A stretch of DNA of 64,000 nucleotides from Isoperla grammatica (Eukaryota > Arthropoda > Insecta > Plecoptera > Perlodidae): NCBI GenBank assembly GCA_945910005.1, contig OX246744.1, positions 39,237,200-39,301,199 of the forward strand, written 5' to 3'. Both the position numbers and the translations under genes were made by a program. The notes under the pieces were generated by a model. It worked only from the letters and a program-made list of their open reading frames with translations, did no database searches and was not told the origin of the DNA. Of this stretch, positions 10,592 through 22,777 are shown piece by piece. The stretch's first letter is position 1. Every line of letters starts with the position of its first letter.

Positions 10592-11898
10592 CAGTAAACC
10601 ACCAGTTATACGATGCTCAGTTGTACGATATTTGTACATATACGATGAAAACGATTGGTCCCCACCAACTTGCTTAGTGTATTTATGAATAAAACAATCA
10701 GTTATACGATATCAGATTATACAATATTTGGGTTTATACGATGTATTTTTAGCTCCAGGCAAGTATGGAACTCTCAGTAATACGATATCTCGTTTGACAA
10801 AAGCGGTCTGGACCGCCGTACGCTAATGAGTCATCTGGCGGGCCATTCTGCTGGCTTGATCTTATATTGTTGCCGACGAAACTTGTGAGCCCCCCCCCCC
10901 CTCAACCCTAGCACCGTTTCCGACCACAGACTACCGCAGGCTTGTAAAGTATGAATGAACACGAATGACGGCTTTATTGGTTGTAGATTTATGGTAGGTA
11001 TCGAGCGCTGTCAGCGGCTGGTGTTCACAGACTGGGCGGGTGAGTGATTTGAGGGGGGGGGGGGAGGATGTTCTGTATAGCCCCCCCCCCCCCCCCATTC
11101 ATGCGCCAGCCGAACCGAACCCAACTCAACCCACAATAAAGCAGGTAGCGGGTGGATGTAGCAAGGCAGAACAGCTGTCTTTGTGTCATCGTATTGACAT
11201 TCCAGTGCCACGGAACATTCCAGTGCCACGCGAATCCTTGTTTGTCTAAAGAGTTGCTCTAAATTAACTTTCAATTTAAATTAGGACAAAAAAACGCAAA
11301 ACAAAATAATCTTGTTTTATTCTGAAAGAATTCCTAACTTATCTGCTAAAGTTATCTGTTCCCTGATACGAGCGGTGAGTGACACGGCAACGCAGCGTAT
11401 GCGTGACTCACGGGTCGCTTTCACTCACCGCGTTCGCACGCTACGTGTTGGCGGCCGATGCAGCATCAGTAGCCGCGAGCCGTGTTTCCCGCTGCCCGGG
11501 CTTCTGTACGATACGTGATCCGTGATCCACGATATTATGAGTTCTTCTTGTAGGCCATTTATAAGCGTGCATGAATTCATTATAGCAGTCAACCATTTTT
11601 TATTAAATTAATAGATTTACCATGATTAGTTTAATGTGTCAATATTATTATGTTAATTGCTAAAAACAATAAAAGATAAAGGTTTCTTATAATCAATGAA
11701 TTCAATCATTAACTGATGTGACTAGTTTATGGCCTAACCCCCCCCCCCCCCCGACCACAACATACCACTACCCATACTTTGTTTTATAGCTGCCACATGT
11801 TCTTTGGCTGTAAATATCAATAATCAGTTGTACGATATTTTGAGTTATACGATGGCATTAGCCAGACCCTCGACGATCGTATAACTGGTGGTTTACTG
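10592..11898. mobile_element. Non-autonomous pogo/Tigger-like element
   Basis: A 1,307-bp element bounded by an identical inverted repeat, CAGTAAACCACCAGTTATA plus further matching bases, flanked by TA on each side. The motif variants ttatacgat/ttgtacgat recur in the subterminal regions (10600-10780 and 11825-11880), as transposase sites often do. Long C and G runs occur at 10890, 11053, 11083 and 11737. No transposase ORF is left, so it depends on another element. Confidence 0.8.
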
Positions 11899-13258
11899 TA
11901 CTGTCTAAAACAATTATTCTAATAGTGTAAATTGTTCATTCACTCCAATGATTATATTAAAGAAAAGTTATGTCAACTGAGTAGACCCACACTTTAAAAT
12001 CAAATCTACCTCAATAGCTCAAGCCTTGATTTAGACACGGGATATTGTTGCACCTTTTGACAGCTCGAAGAACTAACGGCCATCCAGCGTGAGGTGTGAC
12101 GGCCGGTTACCAACGGTTTTGTTATAAAACTTGAATGAGAACAATATGCCCACGGCTAAACTGGCTTCTTCCCAAATAGGACATCCCAACAATTCAGGTG
12201 GCTGCAATGTAAAGGATTGGCATACACTGATGTGTGGGGATACCTTGTTTGTAAGATAGGCCTACAGATCCGTCCTTGAGTTTATTTTCACTTGACGTCC
12301 TGTCGCAACTGCCCCTTCCACACGGCTCATCCATATTTTAGTTTTGAATTTTGACTCTCCACTGTTGGAAACCTAACAAATAACACTCCAAACATGTATT
12401 TGTTTTTATTAAAAGGTAAAAGTCTCTATGATAAAGTCTCTTATCAACAGTGCTTACAGTAGCCGACATTTTGACGGACTAAAGCCACAATCTATTGAAT
12501 GTATGTAAATCAGCATTTGATTTACATCCAGTGGAACGCTAGTATTTCCGTTTCCAACCAAAGGTAGCATCACAGTCTGGGTCCGAGGTAGAATTTGCCC
12601 AGGGTGACTCTGCCAATCATAAGAGCCAACCATTCCTTCCCTTAACCCCTGTGAATGTTAAGTCTTCCTCCCAATTGTTCCTTTACTTCAATCGCTCTCC
12701 GACATCATTTGATCTAGCTGACCACAAATAAGAACAAAACGTTGACCATAAATCTATTTTTAGAATTGAGGCTTGTGCTCGAGGATGTATTATTAGTAGA
12801 CACACTTCTAACAGCATAGATTGCAAGTTCACTTAACTCGCAAGTCGGAGTAAATAAATGTTAGCGTAAATGCAACTTTGATAGTGTACAACTAGGTACA
12901 CATAATGTGTGACTACTGACTATGCAATAAGACTTCACATAAACACTATGAACTTCGTAGACATTTGGCAGGAAACTTGAGAATCTTAATTTAAATAGAC
13001 CTTCTTAAATTTAACCAATTACTAATCCTTTTCGTGGGTCATAACAAACAGCCTTGTGAAAAGCGCTGGTGTGTGTGTGCACGTAAAGCACTAGAAAAGA
13101 ACCAACTCGAGTAGAGCGTTCAATGTACATCGTGTGTTTACCCACCTGGGGGCAGGTTGCCGGTACCGCCTTCACTTGATTCTCTTGACCAACGCACGCA
13201 GTTTGCACAGTTTGCTAGCTATCCTTGAGATCAAGTGGTGACTAGCCGCCACATTCAA
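11899..13258. other. Intergenic/intronic DNA
   Basis: No exon with good splice signals was found on either strand. Short open stretches near 12270-12340 and 12570-12660 on minus lack supporting splice sites or motifs. No repeats were recognised. Confidence 0.35.
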
Positions 13259-13570
13259 ATGCATAGTTTGGTTCTCTCTGTTCTCTCTGTGCTAGGAGGT
13301 CTGTGGTACCTACTGCGGTTGAAAAGGTCGGCGAAGGTCAAGCCGCCAGCCGTGCATGTCGCAGTGACGACAGCTGATCCAGTCGCTCCGGCAGACGAGC
13401 GAGCGGCTACGTCACAGGTCGGGTTGGACAACCTGGCGATGACTGCCGATGAGCCGGAAAGCTGCACGCTGCATCTAGCGCAGCCCGCTCCCCGGGTGTT
13501 GTACCGCCGGCCGGCATGTCAGCTCGTTGGACAATACCTTGTCCCCCCCCCCCTTAACCTGATGGAATAA
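13259..13570 (+). CDS. Possible first exon/short protein with N-terminal membrane anchor
   Basis: This plus-strand ORF starts at the first ATG (MHSLVLSVLSVLGG) and encodes about 103 aa. Residues 3-19 are hydrophobic and are followed by LRLKRSAKVK, as in a signal anchor of an ER or outer mitochondrial membrane protein. The rest is Ala/Pro/Thr-rich with no known motif. The DNA from 13300 to 13545 is clearly more GC- and CpG-rich than its flanks, which suggests a genuine exon. An alternative reading is that the tract ggttctctctgttctctctgtgctag is a 3' splice site and the exon starts at 13298. A possible donor is gtcggg at about 13418. I do not recognise the gene. Confidence 0.35.
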   Translation: MHSLVLSVLSVLGGLWYLLRLKRSAKVKPPAVHVAVTTADPVAPADERAATSQVGLDNLAMTADEPESCTLHLAQPAPRVLYRRPACQLVGQYLVPPPLNLME

Positions 13571-14011
13571 AACAACAAAATCAGACCAGAAGAGCAATGA
13601 TATGTACAACATGATACAATTCAATTGGGCTCATGACTAGATTAGGCCTACCATACGATACCACTGGGCATTGAAATTTAAATACAGAGTAATGATAGTT
13701 AGTACCCTAAATGGTAATTATGGCCTGGAGCTGATTCGTTTTGAACTCACCTTTTTTATGTATTCCTTTGCGATATTGATAATTTGCGTAGTACATAATT
13801 GTTATTTCATTATTTATCTGTAAGCTACAGTGATTTTCAATACAAATAGTATCTTCTTTCATATTAAATTATCATTTTGAAGATGCATCGATTTCACAAC
13901 ACAATCACGTTAAATATGGCAATATGGCGTACGTACGAGTGCGCAGCTGTTCGGAGCACACAAGAAGTGTGCTACCAACATAAGTACATAAAAAAAACCT
14001 ACATCTGAATG
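13571..14011. other. Intergenic/intronic DNA
   Basis: AT-rich, with no ORF or repeat recognised. Confidence 0.35.
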
Positions 14012-14183
14012 AAAGTGACTTTGCCCAGCTACCTGACATCCCACGAAATTCGGTTAGGTTAGGGGATCAGGTTGAGGATTGCCCACGAAAGTTAGTACGG
14101 TTACTTTCGTGGGCAATCCTCAACCTGATCCCCTAACCTAACCGAATTTCGTGGGATGTCAGGTAGCTGGGCAAAGTCACTTT
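14012..14183. repeat. 172-bp near-perfect palindrome (fold-back element)
   Basis: Arms of about 80 bp read aaagtgactttgcccagcta... and its reverse complement, separated by a loop of about 10 nt (tagtacggtt). No mismatch was found on reading. It carries no coding capacity and no convincing target duplication. A snap-back MITE or a recent inverted duplication are both possible. Confidence 0.85.
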
Positions 14184-14599
14184 GATTTGTAGATTGGCAG
14201 CACTGCAACGAACACGAAGCGGATTACATGGAAGAAGGTGTAAACTTTTACCATAAAAACTTTAACAATCATTTAATAACTTTCAAAAGTAAATACTATA
14301 TAATAATGTACATCAAAATAAAGGCAATTAAACATCGATCAATAAAAATAACACTTCAAACAAAACTTCGGCGTTTTTCAATGAAAAAAAGTGAGTTCAA
14401 AACGAATCAGCTCCAGGCCATAATTACCAACTAAATTATTGAATAATAAGAATAATAATCTTTATTTGACATGAGACTCTAAGTCAGTAAAGTAAAACAC
14501 AGCCAAACGTGGAGAACTATGGAAATCTGTCATGGCATGCCTACTTCTGAGAAATAATGTTATAACAACATGTTTAATGTAATTAAGATAAATTTGAAA

Positions 14600-15060
14600 T
14601 AATTAATCATAGGCCTAGTAGGCCCTAGTTAGAATTCAAATGCACACCTTAGGTAGGCCTAGGCCCTAGGCCCAGGTAGCCTAAAAGCAAGCATTTATAA
14701 TTTTGTAGACCCTAGGCCTAATGCTGATTCGACATAAAATGTCAGGCTCTGATTGAAACATAGGTTCTAGCCAACTAGGGCCTAGGCCTAGGCCTAATGA
14801 GAATTGAAACGGCTGAATGCCATAAGTTTTGCAACTCTGAACAGGGCCCAAGCCACAATAACTAAGGTAGGCCTACTAGGCCTAGGCCTAGGCCTAAGAT
14901 AAATGCTAGTGGCAAGGAAAATCATGTACGAAGCCTGGGGCCAGGTTCAAGATTTCAAGTATACATATGCGAATCAGTAAGCAATAGGCCTATTCAAAAT
15001 ATTACGAAAATGTATAAAAGTAAACACTTAGGCCTAGGCCTAGCCTAGGTTAGGCTACAT
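14600..15060. repeat. Cluster of TAGGCC/CCTAGG motifs
   Basis: The self-complementary hexamers aggcct and cctagg occur over and over (taggcctaggcc and variants) in otherwise ordinary AT-rich DNA. Similar clusters recur at 43980-44410, 54520-55110, 60355-60700 and 61396-61700. It is a genome-wide low-complexity signature of this organism rather than a single tandem array. Confidence 0.7.
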
Positions 15061-15639
15061 GATTGTACACCATAGATGAGGGCTTAGTCCAAAGAAGATT
15101 CACGGACACTCTCACTAGATAATGACTGTGTCAACGCTAAGTTTACCGAAAACCGTGTTTCACACGCAAGAAGTGAGGTTAGAAACTATGTAAACAAACC
15201 CATTTCGGTAGGCCTACGCTGTTCACAGAAAGTTAACTCTAGTTTCACGAGCACTTATTTGGTATATTTTGGAGTAAATTGAGCTTATAACGCACACGTC
15301 TATTCGTGAAGGAAGTCAGCTTAGAATGAACGAGAAGAGACGCGTCCAGAGCAACCGTTTAGACAACTACGCGCGTTCCTTGTTGTCTGGCTGAAATGAA
15401 TAGGCCCACAATCTACCACTATCAACCCTGGTGGGCCGAGAAATGCAGGCGAACACTTGATAAGGTGCATTGAGTACTGCCTACAGAGCTAGCAGACAGT
15501 AGGTTTCTAACGACATCTTCTGTACGCAAAGCCGTAAGACACAAACTCGGAATGGGAAAGTGGGAAAGTGGGAAAGTGGGAAAATTCCCAAACAACACCG
15601 AAGTTGGCTGGAACAGCTGATGTCATGTGGTGTGAACAT

Positions 15640-15910
15640 AGCGTCGTGGTTTTAGTCTGTGGACTAGGGAGGCAATCATGTCGGTAAAGTAGTAGCACTA
15701 TCAATATTGAGCTGACTTTCACTGGCGGTGGCGCGCAGATCGACAGAGCTTGGAACTTTTTTCGACCTATCGAATTTACTCTATGCAATCGACTGTTGCT
15801 ACGATCCGCGAGATTTGAAAGAAGGGAAGTTGCTTGGAGAGATAGATAGTTATTTGCGCTTAACGTCTCATATTTTTGCAACTTGGCTAATCTAGACGAT
15901 GAGTGGGTAA
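15640..15910 (-). repeat. Dispersed repeat shared with 55480-55620, plus SINE-tail fragment
   Basis: The stretch gaggcaatcatgtcggtaaa ... gagatttgaaagaagggaag matches 55486-55611 with substitutions and an internal length difference. At 15868-15906, catatttttgcaac-tggctaat-gacgatgagtggg matches the tail half of the SINE at 50666-50883 in the same orientation. The 176-codon minus-strand open frame across this region (15507-16037) looks accidental. Confidence 0.6.
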
Positions 15911-16434
15911 AACCAAAGGTAAAACGTGAGATTGAAAAAGAGGGCTGTTTGGAGGAAAGGGGCAAGTGCATAGGGTGCCGGCGGCACGTACTTTTGTCCT
16001 GCTTTTTATTCAAAATTAGAGATTTTGTGTTTTTCAAACTTTACGCGTACTATTTCACATCCCTTTCTTTATTAACGTATGGGGTGTAATAACTTCATCA
16101 AGACGGATGCACACGACTTAACTGAGTTGGCCAACTCGATTAGACTAACTTTATCAAAAACAACCTTACCTGTGGAGTATTACTTTGAGTTTTATTAATT
16201 TTCATATTCCTTAAATAATAACACTTCTTAAATTATGTAATTAAGATAATTATAATTGGAGGTGTAGGTTAACGTAACGAAACCAATCAAGTTGTCCACA
16301 AAGTTGGTGGGGTTTTACTTTTTAGAAATCCTATCTTGCAATGCTATTTGGAAATAAGTTTAGATCAGACGTGTGCACCCGTCCATAGATTATATATCTT
16401 GTGTGGAAACATAAAAGAAGTTGTTAAATTTTGA

Positions 16435-16520
16435 CTCGCTTTGTCCGGAACGAATGCGGCCGTCGAGCGTGTTTTCCGTTATGTGGAGTGATGAGAAAAA
16501 TCGGCAAGATCAATCCACAA
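16435..16520 (+). pseudogene. Remnant of hAT transposase C-terminus
   Basis: On the plus strand, LSGTNAAVERVF is encoded, then a frameshift, then VMWSDEKNRQDQS. This is the core of the hAT C-terminal dimerisation region with its catalytic Glu (VERVF). The shift, lack of further ORF and lack of termini show an old decayed copy. It differs in sequence from the hAT elements at 4471 and 18272. Confidence 0.7.
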
Positions 16521-16784
16521 TGAAACAATAAAATCTATGATGATTAAAAACACCCACATGTTGACGATTACTGGCCACTCATGTCTTAAATAATATCTAG
16601 TAGTATTTAGATCATAGAAGAGTAGCTGTATACTAACATGTAAATGCTATTTTGCATGACAAGATAAAATATTCAAGCCATAAAAAGGGAAATTGTTTCC
16701 CTTCCTTGCTTCTATGGACCGCACACCATTGATTCTCAGTACCAACTTAATGTACTAGTTCTACTGCTCTAGTTCCTACCAGCT

Positions 16785-16985
16785 AATTGAACAGGTGCAT
16801 TAGGCATAATCTACGACCTTCCATTGGATACCTGGGACAGTGGGCGTGGCTAATAAGACTTGTGCACTTTTCAAAATGACGTGTGAAAAACCGCCAGAAA
16901 TCTGTCGATGTTCTTTGAATTAGCGTGCGTGAAAGTGGCATTAGATAAGGATCTGCGGTCAGTATGCGAATACTTACGTTGAGGC
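16785..16985 (-). mobile_element. Diverged copy of the Tc1/mariner-like MITE at 8187
   Basis: One terminus (agtatgcgaatactt) and the interior (gtgggcgtggc, gtgcac, ctgtcgatgttctttgaatt) match the reverse complement of 8187-8380. The other terminus is not clear. Confidence 0.5.
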
Positions 16986-17559
16986 TAGAATATAGGCCTA
17001 CAACATTAGAGCTCTATTCATTTGATTCCTTTATGAATTTTGCAGCATACCCCACAAGCAAATCAGCAACTTCTATATTAATTAATTATCTTCAAGTCTA
17101 GATCACTCAATAATTACATATGACTGTCCTCCATAAGCTAACATTGTGGGAACCAGGAGTGGATGAGGTAACCCCTTCTCCCCCACTCCTTGCTGCAGGA
17201 GCTTGCAATTGCTCTCTTGTAATCTGGCAGCCTAGCAGATAAGTGTTCATGCTGATTTAGGATGTTAGGGATAATTCAAGCGATAGTCTTTTGTAAGTAA
17301 CAGTTCATATTGTTTTATTAATTCTAGTTCATTCTTACAAGGCTTATGACTTGAAAATCCTTACCTCTCATTCCCAATATCAGTAAGTAGATCAAGCTCC
17401 AGGGGGCGATATTAGATTGACTGGTAATCAACCTACTTGTCGGCAAAACAAATATATAAATATTATATTGAGCCATTCTTAATATGCTTGATGTTAGGTG
17501 GAATGTACGGAATTTAGGAACCACAAACAAATTGTCTGCAAGGTGATTTTAATCAGGAT

Positions 17560-18270
17560 CGAGATCGCAAGCGTAGATTCATGAATCCAGAATGCGACAT
17601 TGGATTTAGAACCAAATAAAGCCCCAACCACAACATCGGCATCGTGAACGTAATCGTGTTTGAGATCGCAATCGTACTTTTTCCGATTACAAATCTACGA
17701 CATTACGAAATTGTTTTGAATAGCGTCATAATAACCATGAAAGTTAACTATTTTACGATATCCGGATTGCACCTGACGCTGACAATAGTTGTGGGTGGGG
17801 CTATGCAACTACTATGAAATACCTCGCAAGGTTATGAAGGTGTAATATGGGTATTCAATTAAATAAAACATGAACCAACGTTCACTCAAATTCATCTTTT
17901 ATTTACTGTTGCAAATACAACTAAAAATGAAAATGGATTTCGCCTCCGTCCCGCACGTGAAATCTGAAACAAACAAATATGAAAAATAAAAATACTAGCA
18001 CAAATAGTTCAGTTCTGCAAGAACAAAAAATAATACACATTTTTTTTTAAATTTATATAAGACATTTCATTACAGTATACATTGTTTGGTAACAATAAAA
18101 ATAACAATTCATCACTATTAGCAGCATAAAGAGTAGTCAAGAGTTCTTAAGAGTCATAAATACATGTGTGCATTGCATGGTAAACAATAACGTGATAGAA
18201 AGCAAAATAAAACATAAGAACAGAATTGTGTTATTAATATTATAGCGTACATAACTATTATTAATATTAT
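17560..18270. other. Non-coding DNA with second copy of an old dispersed repeat
   Basis: About 17590-17810 is the diverged partner of 9480-9690. The rest is AT-rich and has no gene. The block from 16990 to 17560 also shows no supported feature. Confidence 0.4.
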
Positions 18271-18271
18271 G

Positions 18272-21200
18272 GTGGTGTTCAACGATATCGATAATTCGAT
18301 ACGATATCGATATCGTGGGAAAACGAGGGAAAATTCCGATATCGATATGCTTGCAACATATCGGAAATATCGCGATATTGATTGTGAACGATATCGTTCA
18401 CATATCTCCGCGGCGGTCTGCAGTATGCGCGTTGCTGCAGTTCGCCACTGCGCTTCTGGAATGTGGCGCAGGTCTTCCCCCTCCCCCCCCCACCCTTACG
18501 GCTAGCGCGACAGATAGAACCATCTTTCTTCTTGGAGAGGCTCGGCTTATCCGATGCGCGTGATTGGCTACAGCTGCCCGCTAGATTACTTCGCCAACTC
18601 CGGACTCCCTCCCCCGCCCCTAAACCCGACACTCATCGCTGACAACAATGCTTGTATATCGCTTCAGGCAAATACTTTTGGTTTGATGTTTAGTTAGTAC
18701 TAGTTGGAGTTCGGTTGGAGACAGTCGCAGTCAGTTGCCTTTCGTTGCCGTGTGAATTTCGGGTAAGGTTTTTTCGTCAAAAGTGCGTGTGTTTTACGAG
18801 TGCGATGAGTGACAGCAAGCTAGTGCCCTTGCAAGGAGCGAGAAGTGAAGTGTGGAAACATTTTGGCTTCAAGATCAATGCCAGTGGAGTTATTGTGAAC
18901 AATAAACAGGTGACATGTCGTTTGTGCAATACATCTCTTCCTTACTGTGGCAACACGACCAATCTAAATTCACATTTGCATCAGTGTTCTAAAATGTCAA
19001 CCAAATCAGGTACGAAGAAAATCGAGTCTTTTTTTAATCAATCAACGACAAAATTGCCCGTATCCAGTAAGCGGGCCAAGGATTTGACCAACGGATTAGT
19101 TAAGTTTATCGTCAAGGATTTACGCCCCTTGGGTGTAGTAGAAGGTGAAGGATTTCGGGAGCTAATGCAAACTGCAGTGCCAGAATTTGTTGTACCAAGC
19201 AGGGCAACAGTTACGCGAATGATAGACCAACTTTCACTGGCTCAACGGAACAACCTCCGCAAAGAACTGAAAGAAGTGCCCTACGTTTCTCTTACAATCG
19301 ACTTCTGGACCTCCATATCGAATAACAGTTACTTAGGAGTGACTTGTCACTACATTGACAAACAATGGAACCTCATTTCAAGAGTGTTGGAAACAAAAGA
19401 AGTTGCAGAGAGGCATACATCCCAAAACATTACCAGCAACCTCCGGGCCGTTGAGGCTGACTGGCTGCTTCAGGGCAAAGTAACTGCCTATGTATCTGAT
19501 AATGCTCACAACATGACCAAGGCAGTTACCGACATGGGTGCTGACAATCTTGTGCGGTGCACTGCGCACTCAATACAACTATCTGTCAACGCGGGGCTGC
19601 AGACCAACAGTGTTAAAGAGTTGACGATGAAGATGCGCAAGATTGTCGGGCATTTTAACAAGAGTGCGCCAGCCCAACGCGAGCTCGAGCAGGCCCAAGA
19701 GCGGAATGGTGAGAAGAAAAATAAACTTGTGCAAGATTGCGTAACAAGGTGGAATTCCACCCATGATATGATGATCAGCATTATTAACCATCGTACCTCC
19801 ATCAACAACTGCCTGTCAAATGATAGCAAAACAGATCATTTGTTCATTAGCTCCATGGAAAACAATAAACTCAAAGATTTAGTGGAGGTCTTGGAGCCAT
19901 TTAAGGCATGTACGGAAGTGTTGGGGGGCCATTCAATATTCATATGTGACATCATCAGTTGCACCCAGGCTCGTTAAGAGTCTAATTAATAGCGTCACAC
20001 TTAAACCCGAAGACTCTGCATTCATTAAAGTAATTAAGACTGCAATTTTTGATGACTTAACACATCGACAACAAAATATGGGAAACATCTTGTCAAAGGC
20101 TTCAGCCTTGGACCCACGATATCGTGAATTAAAGTTTCTTGGAGGGGAGCACCGAACTGTTGTTTGGGAACTGCTGAAACATGAGGTAGAAGAGGGTTTG
20201 AGCTTACGGCCGATGGCTTCTAGTCCCACACCATTGGAGGAGGAAGTGGCAGACACACCTGACAACATTGCTGAACCGCCGCGTAAAAAACTTAGATCAC
20301 TTCTCGCAGACAGTGACGACGAAGACGAAATTCCGGAGGTGATTCAAGAAAACGCGTCGGCTGCCGTTCAGTTACGACAATTTAAGGCCATGAAAGAGAA
20401 AATTCCGAAAGACTTGGACCCACTAGTGTGGTGGAAAACAAACTGTTCAAAATATTCGGCAGTGGCGCATTTGGCAAGAAAATACCTCGGAGTCGTCGCA
20501 ACCAGTGTACCCTGCGAACGTTTGTTCAGCGAGGCTGGGGCTGTTATCTCAAAAAAAAGATCTCGTCTTCTACCTGAACGAGTCAATGACCTTCTGTTCC
20601 TCAATTCTTACTTCAAGACTACTGGAAAGGATAACCATGCTATGGTGAGTCACTCATATTATTATTTCATGGTATTACTATGTAAAGGGGTTTCTGTTGA
20701 TTTAAAGTTGTTTATTATTATTCACTTAAAAGTTTTAAAACATAAATTATTTTGCCAGTAATAGTGGGCTTTCTCTTTTAGGATGGTGCTTGGGGTCCAG
20801 ATGAAAAGTGAAAACGGCAACGCACAAAAGTCCATCGCAAGAAATAACATAACACAGAGAAATGTGACATTACTTTTAAACTTAACCTATAGTAAATTCG
20901 TATTTTTACTTTTTCATTTTATTGTTATTGATGTCTACTTTGCACCACGCAATATGCATTATTATTAGTTAATTACTCAGGTGTATACTTTTGAGCTCTT
21001 CACACTATGCATCCTGTGTATTTTATTTTTTTCATTAACGTTTAAAATAAGAAATGCTACAGACTCAATGCAATTATTTTAATTTGTAGTATTTTGCACC
21101 TCCACCTATATGTCTTCTTCTAGGTAAGCAACAGTGTTAAGAACCAGACACCTTAACTTACAACAATAGAAGTCAACAAAGCATTTCCAAATAGAAGGCA

Positions 21201-21692
21201 TCATTGTGGTCATATAATCTTCTTTGTGTGTAGCTGCGTGATTCATGCCTTCATTGTCATGTTTAGGCCTAAGGTAAAATCACTTTGTTACAACAATGCA
21301 ACTTGTTAATTATTATCGTCGTGTCTGGTGAGCCGCTGAGCGTCAGTGATTGTTGCTTGCTGATTGTGCAAGCTCCCAGCGTGTGAGTGGGAGAGAGATA
21401 GTCGCGGCGATGTGTTCGGTTCGGCCGACTAAGTGAGGACTGTATGGGGGGGGGGGGTGTAGTACCGGCAGCCGGGGGATCGCTAGCTGCAGGCTCGCTC
21501 GAGTGCGTAAACGAGACTTGACTACGTTGCCTGTAGGCGGTATCATAATTTGTCCTTCCTTCCTAATCCCACATAATATAAAATATTTCGATATCGCGAT
21601 ATCGATATCAATACCGACGAAACGATATCGTGAAACGATATCGCCAAAATGGCGCCGATATCGATGTTGGAAAAAATATCGTTGAACACCAC
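18272..21692 (+). mobile_element. hAT transposon (defective) with GATATC-rich termini
   Basis: An element of about 3.4 kb. The inverted termini share gtggtgttcaacgatat at 18272 and its complement ending at 21692. Both subterminal regions are packed with the palindromes cgatatcg and gatatcgatatc (18284-18400 and 21590-21680), probable transposase binding sites. Flanking sequences (aatattat / aatttaat) are only partly alike, so the 8-bp TSD has decayed or is uncertain. The plus strand encodes a ZBED-type hAT transposase with a frameshift. Confidence 0.85.
18805..20811 (+). pseudogene. hAT transposase, ZBED1/ZBED4-like, frameshifted, two exons
   Basis: ATG at 18805 (MSDSKLVPLQ). A BED finger follows: WKHFGF, CRLCNTSLPYC, HLHQC. 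The core shows LTIDFWTSI (first Asp), YVSDNAHNM (second Asp), CTAHSIQLSVN and RWNSTHDM. The first frame stops at 19977 after a +1 frameshift near 19925-19945. The second frame carries on from about 19946 with the same homology (SSVAPRLVKS) to the dimerisation motif VPCERLFSEAG and LLFLNSYF. A 137-bp intron is visible near the end. The donor gtgagt follows ATG at 20644, the acceptor ttctcttttag ends at 20781, and a short last exon DGAWGPDEK stops at 20811 in phase 0. The copy is one frameshift away from an intact frame, so it is fairly young. Confidence 0.88.
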
Positions 21693-21741
21693 TAATTTAA
21701 TGATAATGATGACAGTAATAATAATAATGATAATGACGAGG

Positions 21742-21773
<32 letters not shown>

Positions 21774-22561
21774 TTTTTAAATTTTTTTATTAGGATTATT
21801 TAAAGTACACAGCGTTCTTTTAGATAATTCACACAAATAAATTCTGCGAAGCCATAAAGGCTTGTCCGCAGAGAATCCTCATTCGCCACGAAAAACCACG
21901 GGTACATTACAACAAAATATACACTATAAATGCACATAAATAATATAAAACAATGAAACATATCAAGATAACTGAATGACACAAATATTGAACACAATGA
22001 CTTAAGGATACCATTCGACACTAAATGTGTCAAGAGATAGCACCACTGCTGCGCAACATGGCTGACAGTTAGAGGGTAACAAACTGACAGGAGATCATGG
22101 ATCCGCCTAAACATGTTATTGCGCAAAGTAAGTTTTTAACTTTATTCTGAAATATACATATATTTGAAAGCAAATAGAGCCCAAAGGAACCTCAATGAAA
22201 GAGAGGCAGTGTTAATCGGTGGCCTTTTAATTGCATGTGGTTAATTAACATTATGATCAGAACATGAACTTCGGGCCTTCGGATGCTTGGTGTGTCCCCT
22301 AATCCAAAATCCCCATAATATCAAAGGCATCTTGGATACAAAACGCAACCAGCAAATATCCAGCAAAGCTGGATATTCACTGATGCAACAATATCGCTTA
22401 TGTTTCTTTGGAATCGTTGCCATTCTCATATAAACACTGACAAATGACACTGACAAATGACATCCAGCGGCTTTGTTGCCCTCTAACTATTACTTCACGA
22501 TTTCGCCGCCAGAGATCATATCTGCAACATTTAGTGCCGAATTGTAGCAAAATAATGGGCA
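21693..22561. other. AT-rich intergenic DNA
   Basis: Imperfect ATA/AAT trinucleotides occur at 21705-21775. No ORF is credible on either strand; the 108-codon minus-strand frame at 21800-22126 has no motif. Confidence 0.4.
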
Positions 22562-22562
22562 A

Positions 22563-22635
<73 letters not shown>

Positions 22636-22653
22636 TAATAATAATAATAATAA
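22562..22653 (+). repeat. (AAT)n microsatellite
   Basis: About 30 uninterrupted ATA/AAT trinucleotides with one break (taaaataat) near 22630. Confidence 0.95.
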
Positions 22654-22777
22654 TTGGCATTGGGTGGCAAGAAAGAAGAATGGTTGAAGAGGCCAACTCT
22701 GCACAGGACAAAAAAAAAAAATAATGACAATAACAATACGACGTTGTACAATACACAGTAACTTACATTTGTTCGGG

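Noticed and set aside
12270..12340. Cys-containing minus-strand frame DEPCGRGSC
   Set aside because: EGF-like look, but only two close cysteines and no splice boundary.
12560..12680. Minus-strand peptide-like stretches (NSTSDPDC, WLALMIGRV) near 12600
   Set aside because: Short, in different frames and without good splice sites. Not enough to call an exon.
15507..16037. 176-codon minus-strand ORF
   Set aside because: It crosses dispersed repeat sequence, has no domain, and is low-complexity Ser-rich.
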